The notes under the pieces were generated by a model. It was not told the origin of the DNA. It saw only the letters and a program-made list of their open reading frames with translations, and searched no databases. Position numbers and translations under genes: made by a program. Source: Liolophura sinensis (taxonomy: Eukaryota; Mollusca; Polyplacophora; Chitonida; Chitonidae). From it: DNA of 64,000 bases. Positions 1 through 13,810 of this stretch are shown here, piece after piece (position 1 is the first letter of the stretch; each line of letters opens with the position of its first letter). The stretch lies in NCBI RefSeq assembly GCF_032854445.1, contig NC_088301.1:10104281-10168280 (forward strand), written 5' to 3'.

Positions 1-3000
1 GTCAAGGTGTGTTAAATCTTGTGTCAATATGGTGACACAGGTTCTGTTGCCTGAACCTTGAGAGAATTGCTTGCCAAGACCTATAAGGTCATTTTCCACC
101 TCTGTTTTTTCTAACTTGAATTTGGGTCACATTGAAATTTCATTGCCTGCAAGTTCATAAACTGTGAACACTGACTTCTTCCATTAATTGTAGCATTAAA
201 TGGATCAGTCATATTATATGTGAATGATTCGTGGAAAATTTCTCGCCATTAACCGAAAATAGGCATAACATAGACGAGTTATTAAGGGAAGAGCTCAAGA
301 GTCATAATGGATAGCCACAGTGCGGGAATATGCCTTGAGCTACAGGATATGCCTGGGGCTAAAGAATATGCCTGCTGTGTTGTACGTCCCTTACTCGTTC
401 CTTGCCGAGCCGTCTCTCTGCCAAAGAATGAAGACTGGCTGTCCATCAGCTGGAAGCTTCACTCCGCTGTGAGGAAAACAGCTTTTGTCACAGTCTCTTC
501 ACATAACTGAACACTTTACTCCATAAACTCCATTTACTAATCTAATGTGTTCAAAGTCTTACGTTTGCTTTTCTCCGCTGATTTAAAAAAAGAAATGAAA
601 AAAAAAGCACTCTGTTGGCATGGATGATATTTTACATCTTCACCAAGCAAGTCTTTAATATCTCTCAAGCAGATGGTACATCGTAATGGGTGAACATATA
701 CCAGCTAGTCAACGCAACTAAAAAAAATACACTTGCCAGCATGATATCGGCTTCTTGAGGAAGCAAACCATTGCTTTTACTTTGTAAAAAATAGTAATTT
801 GCTGCTAAGATTATGTAATTGAAACAATGTTGACATTCTGTGATAGATTTGTATACTTTTGATTTTCTACAAAATAAAACTGCAAGTGTATGATCCTGTA
901 TATTTATATACAGGATTATTTATATAGTTTTGAAATTCTCATGCAACACGAAAGAAAGACCCGGTAGAATTAATAAATGACTCCAAAACAATGTAGGCTC
1001 TGGCCGGGGTATAGCTTTCTGCATCTAACATGCCAGACTCACTGTTTGCTTATGCTGGATATGTAGGAATAAGATCCATTTTCACACCAGTAATTTGTAT
1101 ACCAGTACACCCAGACTTTCTTAAACTTTACCAGTATAAGCTCTAATAATCCAATAACAGCATTTATTGCGTGGAGATTTGGGTATCAATCTATTTAAGC
1201 GACCAAGCATTCAAATATAAACAAATCCGTAGTCAACACCGCATGCAAATCTTCATCAAGGACCTGTGAATCACTTCAGCTGTAGACCTGATCCGACCAC
1301 AGATGTATTTTACGATACCTCCAGTGGACATGAAATCACTTAAATACATCCAATTTAACCTTTTTTTGCAGTTGTTTAATTCACTGAAATACCTAAAATA
1401 GAAAGAAAGAAATATATTCGGTTTGCGTATATGTACAAACCAATTCCGTCATTGAAAGTTGTAAGTAATTCATTGTGGAGGTGCATGCAAAGTCCGTCTG
1501 CTAGACTAGATTTTGTTTATTCTAGCAAAAAAAGGTGATTCTTTCTATACATGCACAAGTGTATAGGTCTACATGTGCACCCTCTTTCTGTTTCATGAAG
1601 TGAATAACACTAAAGTCTGTCCAGGGATTTAATTCAGTGTATGGTCGACAAGCTGGATGTACAGTTTGAATTCTTGAAGAAATGAAGGTGTTATATTCAA
1701 TCACCACAATGTTTTGCCAGCCATAAAGAAATTTTCTTGCCTACATGTATCCTAATATTCAAAACATTTCAAACATGAGTGTAAATTTGCAGCTATTTTC
1801 CTCCTCCCTCCCTTTTCATATCTATTATATCTGAATGTGTGATAGCATTGCGATATACCCCACATTGTCTCCCCCCCCCCCCCCTCTAAATGAACCCTTT
1901 CCATACAGGCCAACTGGGGGGGAAATTTCCTAATATATTTGGTCTAATCTGCCAATCAACCAGTATTCCCACCAAAATCATACAGCTGTGATTATTTAAA
2001 GGGGAGGGTGCCTGAAAATAAATAATATAATCTTTCAGTGTTGAATTCTTTAAGCCGTCAGTTACAGACACATTACAAACTGTGAGCTCTCAGGAAATGT
2101 TAGAGTATTTTACAGTAATACATTGTTTCAAAATTATTGCAATGGACTAGCACATGTATGTGAAGCCTGTGGTGGGTGGATTTCTCGGTACGCGTCCATT
2201 CCCACACCATGCTCAGGTGTGACAAATCACAAACATTTTAAACCAAGCTTGCTGTGTGGATGTTTCAGTCCATAGATGCTTCCCTTTCACCTAAAAATTT
2301 TTTTATTGCTTGGTCAGATATATAAAATACCTTGGATTCCGTCACGTAGACAAGACAGTCGTGAAAGCTTCAGATTTATCTCGTATGTGATTGCTTGTTC
2401 GAGACTGACTTGTCACCTATCACACCACCTCCCATGTATGTATTCAGTCGTGTGGACCTGCTGGTTAGACCTATATAGCTGTCCGTCTGATCCTAGAGAT
2501 TGGACACAAACAGCATGTATCCTGCATCAGCACGCCACCTAATGTCCTATCCACCGTTCCGACGTACGAGATCTTACCGGAAAGTTTTAAAATGTGCTTC
2601 AAAAATAAAAAGAAATGTCTTTTTATTTTGGATGTAACTTTTTCAGTTCCCTTAAAACTGTTATCTTTGATTTAGAATTCCTTTTCATGTATCCTTTAAG
2701 TCAAGCATGTGGGATATTAGACAGCATACTTCTGCCTTTTTGGTGACAGCATGTAGATGTTTTCTGGATGTCTCTGAGGACAGCGTGTCCAGTGATAAGC
2801 CTGATGAGACTGGAAATCGAAGGTCGATGGTCGATGATAATGTTACGCCCCTAAAGGTTATCCCAGCGCACAAGAGACCTTAGTCTGACATGAGCTGTCT
2901 ATGTGGTGATCTATAACCTGATCCCAGATCACTTGATATTCTGCATAAATATTTCTTTACTCACTTTGAAACTTTGCGGCTAAGCCGGATTAAGACGTCT

Positions 3001-6000
3001 ACAGGCCTTTTTAACCAAACAGAGCACATGTTGCAATGCACGTTCCCACCTGTATGGCCATTGCCTAGCTTTAAGTTGGGAAGTATCTATTTTAGGGACA
3101 TGTCCCTATATATGTATTCATACATGTAATCAAGAGAGAACATCTGAACTGAGTTGCTTGCATAACCATAATGGGTTGAACTTTGTTTTTTTTTTTTTAA
3201 TTGCTCAATAAATATTTAAAACACAAAATTAAGGCCAGGAGGTCAAGTTACGGATAATTTTCAAGTCTTTAATCTTGAGTCAGACATCATACAATTGTGT
3301 TTGCGATCAAAGAAAAGCTTAATTATAATTGGACAATCTGATAAAAGTTTTAGTGAAATCGGTTAATTTTTATTGATGGAGGCCAGTAGAGAAAGATGAT
3401 GTCGGTAAAGTGGACATCGTTGTTTTCTTCTCTTCTCTCTGTTTCTATGAATGTTTATGAGTAGTCAGTTTTACAACGCTAATGGCTTACTTACAAGTCA
3501 TGGTTTACAAGTCGTGATTTTCAGCACAACCGCTATTTGCAGCATGCATATTGATGCGAATAGCCTGCTTAGCTTTATGGATTCCTCTTGTACACGTAAG
3601 TCCGCAAAACTAGCGCAGTTGTTGTTTTTATAAAGATCAGTGAACTGGGATATGAATGTATTTTATAAAGTGGTTTTAAACCAAACAAATTGCATGCATT
3701 CATAGATCATGTTAACATCCTTTTGTCTGCATTGGGTAGAAAGATGTGATATTTCAGATCTTTAGCCGGCAAGCATGTGCTTCCTCAGCATGACCTCCAT
3801 TAGTGGAACCAAAATTCTCTGCGCATATACTTTGTGTGTGTGTGGGGGTTTTTTTTTTGGTTTTTTTTTTCAAAGAAATTTTCTAGACAGTATGAAACCC
3901 AGACCGCTGAGAATTAAATTAAGGTGGTTAGAATCTGTTACACAAATGACATTATCACATTTGTTATGTTCATATATTTTAGGTAGTTTTGACATGGCAG
4001 TAGGAAATATATAAATTCCTTGCATATAACACTTTTGAAATGGTCGAAAGATTTACTGATTGAGTTACACGGCGGATTTGATCTTGGACCTCCACATGTG
4101 AAATTTCTGCACATGATCCACTAAATGAGTTCAAACTACAGAACTCCTACTGCCATGCTATATTACTATGCCAAATAAAATTATCTACGTTGGGAAGTGC
4201 CCCTGAAGCAAAAAAAAAAAAACAGAATGTTCAAAGAGTTTGGGGTTTTGATAGCAGAAGACATCTAAATTGTATATAATAGATCGCAAAAACTTACAAG
4301 CAGATTTGTACTCTGGGAGGCCATTAGAGCATACATTGCCTTTTTTTTTTTTTAGATTTTAAAACATGTGCTACCTTGTGATTCTCATTAGTATATCTCA
4401 TTTCTACAGAATGTCTAGTGGGAAATATCCATAGGAGGAAATGCCCTGGATCTGTTTGCAACAAACTGTTTCTGGCTTTAGCTAGCAGAAGTAATTACCT
4501 GACCAGCAGGGTGGTACTGGCTTTGTCAATAATGTGGGATAATCTGGACTGCTGGGCTCTACACATAAATGTCCAAACTGCAATAGAAATTTTTCTTTCG
4601 GCCGTAATGTTACAGTTCTTGTGTGTACTGAAGCGTTTTATGGGCACATTTACACCAGCAAGTACATCATGTATTATAGACTTGTTCGACGAACATATAG
4701 TGCAGGAACAAAACAATTTACAGAACAAAGAGACTACAAACGTGTACATGTACACGTAGATTTTGAGTCAGGAAGGAGCCTTTATGAGCTCTGTTAAAGG
4801 CAAAGAAAACACCAGCATGAAGTACATGTCAGATGAAAGATCATTAAATACTTCCAGGGAAAACAGTTTGAATTTTTTTTTTTGAATATTTTTCAACCTA
4901 GTAAAATGGATATAAAACTTTGGATTCTATTGTCTTCTTTTCTGACCATATTGTGATCTGTGACGTCACATCAGCTTCTTGCCATTTGACACCCATAGAT
5001 GGCTATATTTCATCATTCAGAATGCATCTACATTTAGAGCTATGAATGCATTCAACTAGTGGGCCTTGAAAAACCTAAATATTTCAAGCCAGAAATATTG
5101 CTGTGACATAATTGATGCCTTCTGGATCCCTACACATCACCATAGAATCCCAGGTTTTAAATTTAACAAATTTTACTCCATTTAAGAAATTCTAATAAAA
5201 TGAAACTATTTTCCTTCACAGTGTTTAATGTTCTTTCATCTGATAAATGCCTTATTTTAGTGTTTTCTTTGCACATAAGGACAACGTGCCATATATGCAC
5301 ATTACCATCATAATAACCAATTATGTTAACACAACATACCTTGATATTTGTTAACAAATCAGATAGTTATTTGGATACATAATGTTACATTTAATTATCT
5401 CTTTTCTTTTGAAGTGACATTTACCAGTAAATGACTTGACGTGAATGCAGTTTGCCATTATAATTACAGCTGCTCAGATGTCTCCATAAAAAACAATGAA
5501 CATCTGCTTGAAGACATGTTATGCTGAATTTGACAGGCGTATCTTTCACATGTAATGTTAAAATATACTGGTATCTTTGTCTACCTCCAGGTCACAAACA
5601 GATACAGTTAGGCATCACTAGACAAGGTGTAAACACGTGTCATTTTGTAGGCTTACCAGCATGTCTAGCTGTAATCATGTCTGTTAGATTAATTTTAAAA
5701 CATTGTGCATTTTTAGAAACCTCCAAAACTCTGTGAAATACATGGTGAAATATTTTCATTCATTGTTACAATAATACCATAATGTTGTGGTTGCCTGAGT
5801 CATGAACTCAACTGATTACCATTTTAAAAACTGTCCGATTTTGAAATTGATAAAATTAAGCATGCTGTTCTATTATGTTCTTAATGCTTTTGGTTTTTTT
5901 ATTGACTGTCCATCTTTGTTAAGTATGACTGTTTTTGTTTTTTCAGTTGGGATCGCGACATGCATTTTAATACCTATATTGAGGGCAGAGTATAAAGGTC

Positions 6001-8340
6001 CAACATTGGCACCATGGACCAGACACTTGCACAGAACTGTCAGCATCAGTGGACAAATGCCATCAGAATGGTTTGTATTTTTAGACTTTCCTGTACATTC
6101 CAATAAACTTTTTCACTATTAACCTAATGATTGTACTCCTCCCCTTCCCCCACCTCCACCCTTCCTCAGCTTCGATCTGTGTCTCTCTCTCCCTCTCTTC
6201 AAGAAATTGCACAATTGATTGGACATTACTATCTGCAGAATGGCTCATGGATTTGCATTCAAATTCCTGCAGTTGGTTCTTTTCGGATCCCTGAAGATTG
6301 CATGCACTCGGATACCCATGCATACAAATCCACATGAAATCCCTGCTTGATTACCACAAAGAAAATACCAGCATGCCTGGTATACATATACATTACCCTG
6401 AACTATGACATAGTTCAACAAATATCATATCCAACTCTGAATAATACTATAATAGTAGCTCCAGTAGAAGAGTGCCAGGGAGAAGTAAATTAACTGAGAG
6501 CTTGCTAAATGCTACATAATTCAAAAATTTGACAGGACATCTAAACATATTCTTGTAATTGTAAAGAAATTGATAAGTACAAGTACATGATTGGCTGGCT
6601 CTCTGTTATTCGAACTCCTCATACGCTGGCTGCTGTCGTGTAAGTGAAAATTTCGTCAATATGGCAATAAAACAGCAATCTTATAACAACAGAAAAAATC
6701 TTGATGGATTTGGAGAATTGCTCACTTGATGTTAATGGATTCTTAGTTTTACGGTATGTAACTTGAACGAATTGATCTTATTTTGCCCTCAAACAGAATG
6801 TCCTTATGATTGACTTTTCACTTTCAGTTTTATGGTGTACCCGAATTACTTCTCGCATGAAAGAGCAGCTTCGAGTGCAATCTATGTTCAATTTTTATGT
6901 TCTGGTGACAAAACTATAATGCTTGGGTTGGCCCGTTTCAGAGTTTCCAATAAAGTAAAATTTTATCAGTCTTGCAAAAGGTTGAAAAATAACATGTACA
7001 ATACATGTATTATATGGTGTCCATCTGCATTAGTTATCTATGGTAAAACAAACATTTCATTATGCCGTAATTTTATTTTCTTTTCTCCATTTAGAAACAA
7101 TATTCAGTAATATATTTTTCTTGTTTAATACAGGTTAAAAAACATGTTTTTTTTTTAATTACTGTTATATCTTCTATTACCTTCAACTTTAAAAATAAGG
7201 AGCTTCAGGTATTTAGAATTCAAAAACTTTCATAAAAAATATTTTTTATGTAATGTGTGGAAAAATTTAAGGCAATCATTGTTGGAAACATTGTATGCTA
7301 AGTAATTGCAGCGTTTGTGTGCTGAATAATGTAATGGAAAACCAAGCAAACCCACCCAGAGAACACCTAGTACAACACTGTGTGGTTGAGACAGCCATTC
7401 ATTGTTGAATATAAAGAAATGCATACATATGTATTGGCACCAACAAAAGCAGTTGTTGTTGTTTTTTTTTTTTTCAGGGGTAAAATGCTGTTATTTTTGT
7501 GTTTTATTTTTTTTGTTTTTGTTTTTTTTTTCTCTTTAATTATTCCAAGTTGGAGTATTTTAAGTATTTTTTTCCTTGTCCAATAGTTCAAACAAAAGGA
7601 ATCACTGTATCTGACCTAAAATCTTGCCCATGGTTATCTGAGTTACCCATTTTACCTGAATATGAGAATTTCGTTTATAAAAATGTTAAAGGATGTTTTG
7701 AATTTAGGATTATGTACAGTATATAAAACGGGGGAAAGTAATATTTTGCTTTTATTAGCCTCCAAAACTACACTTTATTAGGCAAATATTAGGACAAATA
7801 GAGTGCTCTTTACTGATCAAGAAAATAAATTTCTTCAGTGTAATAGCTACCAGGTACAGAGAAGTATATTTGAATTTTTGACCTACTTTGCCATAGTTGG
7901 TGACTGAATGTTTCTGTCTAAATGTAATGTGTTTATCAGCCCTGTAGCACAGCAGCACATTTTCTGGCTAAAGAGCTGGTGTAACTGTTAGAAAAAAGCT
8001 TATGATTAAAAATTAAATTACCATTCATAGATGATGAGCTGTCTTGTGTCAGATGAGTAAATTATGAATAACTGACATGCATGTTTAAAATTAAGAGTTT
8101 ATTTGACCGATGGCAGAGTGTGGCATTTTAAACAGCTGATGTACATATACATGGTTTTTATAGTTTTATGATACTGATATAATATACATCTATAAAAATG
8201 ATACAATGTAATGAAGAAATAATAAATAATTTACATTACCATCATAAAATTTTTTTGATAAATGTACAGCATTTTAATATTGTATGACATCATTAGATCA
8301 TTATTATTGGGTAAGTGAGATAAGCTGACTCTTTGCTGCT
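1..8340. other. Upstream region, no gene recognised
   Basis: AT-rich, with many homopolymer runs (C14 near 1872, long T runs near 3850, 7460 and 7500). The open frames are short and lack domain or codon sense. A dispersed repeat lies at about 6840-7010. An untranslated first exon or promoter of the receptor may be here, but I cannot point to it. Confidence 0.5.
6840..7010 (-). repeat. Dispersed AT-rich repeat, copy 1
   Basis: GCATGAAAGAGCA, TTGGGTTGGCCCGTTTCAGAG and a TTGCAAAAGGTTGAA-type end occur in the same order as at 47730-47920. The same family appears in the opposite orientation at 26230-26430 and 36830-37110. No coding content; family name unknown to me. Confidence 0.5.
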
Positions 8341-8351
8341 CGATTTATAAT

Positions 8352-8638
8352 AAATAAAAGTCTGTATTTATTTGATCGGTGTTTTACCCCGTACTCTAGA
8401 ATATTTCACTTATATGACAGAGACCAGCATTACGGTGGGAGGAAACTGGGCAGCGCCCCGGGGAAAACACTCGACCATCCGCAGGTTGCTGGCAGACCTT
8501 CCCACGTATGGCCGGAGAGGAAGCCAGCATGAGCTGGACTTGAACTCACATCGACCGCATTGGTGAGAGGCTCCTGGGTCATTATGCTGCGCTAGCGCGC
8601 TAACCAGCTGAGCCACAGAGGCCCCCTGCAAGTCTGTA
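8352..8638 (-). mobile_element. Full-length tRNA-derived SINE (minus)
   Basis: On the minus strand a tRNA-like head (GAGGCCTCTGTGGCTCAGCT, A box; GAGTTCAAGTCC, B box) is followed by a conserved body and ends in a TAAATA-rich tail. The same 9 bases, AAGTCTGTA, lie on both sides (8358-8366 and 8630-8638) and look like a target-site duplication. The ORFs at 8372 and 8410 are reads of this element. The head is part of the SINE and not a tRNA gene. Confidence 0.85.
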
Positions 8639-8859
8639 ATCAGTGTCTGTAAAGATAGTGTCCTAGTCCAGTATCAGATGAAGGCTGGCCTACACGTGGT
8701 ACCACATGGATGCGGGATTAACATGCAGATATGCCAGTCAGTCATACCTGTACACATGTTGAAATGTCTTGAGTGTCTTTTGTGACACAAGGACTGGTTA
8801 GATTTCTGCAACATAGTAACAAAAGACAGAAAAATATACACATATGTAAGGGAATGTTA

Positions 8860-9150
8860 CTCGAAGTCGGGAGACCTGGAATCAAAGCTTTGTCGGGTCC
8901 CACCAAAGACTATAAAAACGGTACTCTCCTACCTAGCTTGGCGTTCAGCACTGAGAGATTAGAGGAATGAAACATGACTGGTGGGCTGGGTGTCAGTGCA
9001 GTTTAACTTGGTGGGGTGGCATTTCTGTTGTCTTCGGTATGACACTTCAGTGGAGGCAGCGATTTGGCGGCAAGAAGACAAAGTATAAGTACACACACCT
9101 AAGGACTTCTCGTTGTCATATGACTGAAAAATTGTTAAGCACGATGTAAA
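8860..9150 (+). repeat. Dispersed repeat resembling 48800-48950
   Basis: Shared words in order: TGTCTTCGGTATG, GGCAG(C)...TTTGGC(GGCA)G, CTCGTTGTCATATGACTGAAAAATT and AAG..GATGTA. In the second copy these read TGTCTTTGGTATG, TTTTGGCAGCATG, CTTGTTGTCATATCACTGAAAAATT. It is probably a second SINE-like family. Confidence 0.5.
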
Positions 9151-9204
9151 ACCTCAAGCATTTATATACGTGTGAATGTTATAAACGGTTTACAATGCTT
9201 GATT

Positions 9205-9735
9205 AACGTCTAAAAGTTTCTGAGTATTGGGTTACTTCTAAGTATTAGGTTACTTCTGGATATCGTATGATTTCTGATTGTCAGGTTACTTTTAATTTAT
9301 ATGTCAAGTGGGTTGTGAGTATCAGGTAACTACTGATTGTCAGATGATTTTGAGTACGAAGTTTCTTCTACTTGTCAGGGGATTTTGAGTATCAGGTCAC
9401 TTGTAGATGTCTGGGATTTTGAGTTTCAGGCCACAGCTTGATGTCAGGTGATTTCTGAGAATCATGTCACCTGTGGATGTCAGGTGATGTGTGAGAATCA
9501 GGGTACTTCTAGATGTCAGGTGATGTCTGAGAATTAGGTCAGATGAATTGTTAATGTCAGCTTATTTCTGGATGTCAGGTGATTTCTGAGAATCGTGTCA
9601 CCTGTGGATGTCAGGTGATGTGTGAGAATCAGGGTACTTCTAGATGTCAGGTGATGTGTGAGAATTAGGTCAGATGAATCGTTAATGTCAGCTTATTTCT
9701 GGATGTCGGATGACTTATCATGAGTATCGGGCTAC
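9205..9735. repeat. Minisatellite, about 35-base unit with a 131-base higher-order copy
   Basis: Words GATGTCAGGTGATTTCTGAG and AATCAGGGTACTTCTA recur. A composite block starting at 9451 recurs almost exactly at 9582, an offset of 131. The left half is much more degenerate. Confidence 0.8.
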
Positions 9736-9739
9736 TTCA

Positions 9740-12700
9740 AGGTGACTGAATATCGAGTTACATGTATCATTTTTCATACATTGTAACACAGGATGTCTGA
9801 TATATATATAATGAATATATAATATATTGATTATATGGGATTATGTCTGGGTACATTATTAGGTGATATCTCTATGTTCATCTGAAGTGTCAGATTTATA
9901 GTTTTGCTTAAATCTGTCAACTGACATAGATTGGATAATATGTAGATTGGACTTTCATGTATGCACGTTCGAAGTATACTTGACACAACTTTATTCAAAA
10001 GGCATCATTATGCACTGCTCTAACCTTAGTTGCCTGCCTGAGTGTTATGTTCACTAAAACCCGCACAAACTGCCAGCAAGGTGAGACTTAACGGATTAAG
10101 CGTCCAGGAAGGATCCAGTATCTTTGTGTGTGCAGTGCAATCCTATATTCCAGATTTTACAGGGTTTCCCCTGAGGAGAGAAGTCCTTGAGGGAGGATGA
10201 GGCCTTTTGTCTGCATAGTCTCAGTGATGGGAAGCTACATGCACACGTAATATGACATGTATGGTGGGAAAGTATAGGAGCTAAAGAATCAATGGTGTTC
10301 AGCAGATAAGGGTACTGTCCCCTCTCCCCTCCCCCTGTCCGCAATATTTTCTGCATTGCAAGACTTCTCAAATTGTTCAAATTCAAATCCCGGCCAGCTT
10401 GACTGATACAAAAGATATGCTTGGCTTGCGGGCATTGATCAGTCAAAGTTTTGTTATAACAACAGAGTTATGTTTTAGGTTAAGTCATATATCAGTACAT
10501 GTTATATGCCATGTGACGATAAGTAATAATTCCGTCTCTAACAACAAAAGGCTGCAGACTTTTTTTTTCTCAGGGACATAGACTGTGATCTTTTCAGCTC
10601 TTAAGTTTCCTGCAGCTATATATTTTATTGAAGATGATTTGTTTGTACAGTCACAGGTAACTATTAAATCACAGGCCTGTCGGAGCCATGTTTGTTTCAC
10701 TCTACTCGCCTTACAGCAATTCAAACATTTTTAAAGTGGCCTGTCAATGAGTGAGTGTTACTTTGACTCCGTGGTTGCACGCTAAAGGTCATCATGAAAC
10801 GTGGAGATGTTTGATGCAGAGCAGCAATAGAACGTTGATGTCTTGTGTGCTAGGTGTCTTTAGTAGTTTAACCCACAGAGCCCAAATTTTGTCCGTACCT
10901 GTTCAATACTCAGTACACCTGATTCTGAAGGTTCTATTGATCTTAAATATAGAAAGGTGGTTTGTTGGGAAGGTAGGATGAAGCTGTTAATAAAATAGGT
11001 TTCATCACCAAAAGTAGCTTTTGTGATTTTATCATTTCCCTCTAAAAATGCACATTTTTGGGCAAATTGGTTTGGTCAGATATTTATTTCTATTTTTGCA
11101 GCCATACATGTAAGTCTTCATGCTTCATGCAAATATGGTGTCAAAGAGATGCATGCAGAGACTAAAACATTCACATATGCCTCTACATGTAGGCTTAATG
11201 TACATTCACAGTTTTCCAGCTTTAGATTTTTTAATCTTTAAAATAAATACCATTTTAATGCATATGTCTACTGTATTTGTTTGTGCCTAATATTATATGT
11301 ATGTATGCCTGAGGTTTTACGTCATACTTATGACGATATTGACGAGGAGTCATTAGGGGTTTGTCTTCTTGTGGCAGGGCGAGTCCTTGCTGCCATAGTG
11401 CTGACGCCACTGCATGTGGTAAATGTATCGATTTAAGATGACAATTGGTTACATATAGTAACAGCATGTCACTCGAGCAGTTAGGATATACATGTACCTA
11501 CGGCTGATTCCTTCATCAGCACCAGCACACCTGAAAGGTGGAGAAAACATAAAAATGACTTAAAAGTTCAGATGAAAAGTTAGTCCTAAATCTTGTCATA
11601 TATTTCTTTCGATTTTTCTTTAAAGATAATGACATGAAAATATATAGTCTTTATGAAATAATGTTACAAATGAGGATATAGCGCAGGTTTAGTAAGTACA
11701 TTTGCACTAGAATTTGGTCTTTTCTGCTAACAAATGTGTTGAACCTGGATTTTACATTATTATGTAATGATGATTTATACCCAAGTGCTGGTCCCAAATA
11801 CTAACCATACAAAAAAAATTCAAATACTTTTTTCTTCTGACATACAAAAATAAGTTTTCACGCTCTTTATTTATTATTAGCATCATTTTTATGTTTTTTT
11901 CTTCTTTAAGCAAGCTTAAAACATTCCACTTTTAACATTCATCTGGTGTTGATATACATGTGTAGTGGTCTCTTATTAAAATCATGATAAGAGACAATGT
12001 AACATTCTGGTGTACATGTCAACCAATCCAGACCATATACACATGCAACTAGCCAGTGACAGACATTTTGCAGGGTACTGTGATATCCAGACACAGTATA
12101 CAAGTAATAATATAATAGCATTTGACAAGCAGCCCCCTACCATTCCACAGGCAAACCATAGACAATCCACAAGCTGTCACACTTTGTTGTGTGCAGTTCA
12201 GTTAGCTGCTCAAATGGAGAGCTTTCTGTCTGGCTTGTAACTGGAGCACACTGTGCTAGGTGCTTCAGCACATTAAATGGGCGCTGTTACAAGAATGGCT
12301 CTAGTCCACATCGCACATGTATTTATATTGTATACGACCGTAAGTCCCAATATAGGCATAGGATGTTCAGAATGCCAACAGTAAACGTGTACCGGTAGTT
12401 GTCATCGCATATAGGTATGAATTTAGAATCCCTTGAGGGAATAGAAGGATATTAATCGTGAAACCGAGTGAAAGATTAGTAAATAAATATTAAATCTTGA
12501 GATAGTCACGAAATGTACAATGTAGTACAGGGTAAAACTATAGCTTATCAGTCTGAATTGCCAGTGTGGTTGGAAATGCCTGGACAAAGATCAAATTCAA
12601 GGTAGATTCAATACATATTATGTTAATATATAATATCATAAGTTCAGTAGTTTCTCGGCTTACACTGAAGTGCACAGTCACGTCCACGCAATATCCTCAG

Positions 12701-13617
12701 AAAATTCCCCCATAGGCAGTATGATGGCATGTTTCGGCATATTAGTGGAATAAATGTTAATATATATATATATATATATCAGTGAAGTTTACCTTAATTT
12801 TATTTAGTCTTCAAATTGTGTGAAATGTATTTCCAAACTGCATCTAAAGTTGTACATTATCGTTTAAATATGTTGAGGGTTTAGGATGTTTATTGAATTA
12901 TTGTGTTGATTTTCAGTGGAGTTATAATCAAAATGATGCTTTGTATTAATACAGCTTACATAAATTGTGTCATTAAGTGTAGTATTTACACTTTTCAACC
13001 AGTTTTATCACATTCCAAAGCACATCTGGATTTACAAACAGGCAAATAAAAGAAATCTCGTTCCATTTCTGCAAATTAATATTTAAATAACAATAAACAT
13101 TTTTTGACATGTCAGGAGTGACAATTAAACCAGAGCAATTACTACATAAATGCTTTACAGGAGATGACTTTTGTGTGAAAATGTAGTGGTTTCATGATGC
13201 GGGTGTTTAACTTTGTGATCTTTTGCGTGCAACTTATGCAAAATTACATGTATTTCAAGGGAATTTACTGCCATACTTAAGCTGCAAAATCAGTATGATC
13301 CCACATATAGGCTTAGGGAAGTTGTTATGTGCGCTCTCAAAAAAATTTGTGCTCAGTTTAATTTGTTTATACCTCATCATACATGTAAGTTAATGTATAA
13401 TGTACATGAAGGGGAAAAAGTTCTGCTTCTGTGTTTTTACTTTAATTTTATTATTTAAAGCTAAAGCGTGTCCATATATATTTATTTTTAGATATTTTTT
13501 TTCCATCTGTTTTGGTTACTTTTAATAACAATGTCATTATGTCAGTATTTGACTTGACTATGATGTTTGGCAAAACATAGAAATAATGGCCAGAACACTG
13601 AAGTGATCTAAATTGTT
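9740..13617. other. Intergenic or upstream intron, no gene recognised
   Basis: AT-rich single-copy sequence with a TA dinucleotide run at 12761-12779. ORFs are short and overlap on both strands without domain sense. It could be the intron upstream of coding exon 1. Confidence 0.45.
12761..12779. repeat. TA microsatellite
   Basis: About nine TA units in a row. Confidence 0.9.
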
Positions 13618-13646
13618 GTGATCTGTGTTTCTTTCTTTTCTTGCAG

Positions 13647-13810
13647 TAAAAATGTCCACACTAAACTAAAATTTCCAAAATTACTGGAAGGATTTCCTGT
13701 GGCGTTATTCCGACAAGACTTTAAGATGTTGGCCTGGAGTTCAGAGTTTGTCACCATACACATCTTGTGGCCGTCACTGTTGTTTTTACCATGGGGAATC
13801 TCTCTTGCCT
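13647..13810 (+). CDS. Coding exon 1: 5' leader and signal peptide
   Basis: A pyrimidine-rich acceptor ends at 13646 and a GTGAGT donor starts at 13811. The ATG at 13726 (A at -3) opens 28 codons plus one base, phase 1. The peptide starts MLAWSSEF and has a hydrophobic core ILWPSLLFLPWGISLA, a plausible signal peptide. The leftover T joins TT of the next exon to give Phe, so the junction reads ISLA-F-GPVQPLDF. The acceptor implies at least one untranslated exon upstream, which I could not place. The frame stays open upstream of 13726 within the exon, so an earlier start on another exon cannot be excluded. A five-codon upstream ORF lies at 13652-13669. Confidence 0.8.
13652..13669 (+). promoter_or_regulatory. 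Upstream ORF in the receptor leader
   Basis: ATG TCC ACA CTA AAC TAA lies in the leader part of coding exon 1, 57 bases before the chosen start and in a different frame. It has A at -3. Short uORFs of this kind often lower translation of the main frame; that effect is inferred here. It depends on this exon being joined to a non-coding exon upstream. Confidence 0.45.

Noticed and set aside
307-510. 67-codon ORF near the window start
   Set aside because: No recognisable domain, no fitting splice sites, too short to support a gene.
4418-4759. 113-codon ORF, longest outside repeats in the first 13 kb
   Set aside because: An 86-codon ORF overlaps on the other strand; no domain, no splice signals fitting the receptor, and composition like the surrounding AT-rich DNA.
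5802-6122. 106-codon ORF with hydrophobic stretch
   Set aside because: Overlapped by minus-strand ORFs; the hydrophobic run comes from T-rich sequence. No supporting homology that I can recognise.
8410-8631. 73-codon minus-strand ORF with a protein-like start
   Set aside because: It is the SINE read through its head and body; the same peptide recurs at 47959 from another copy.
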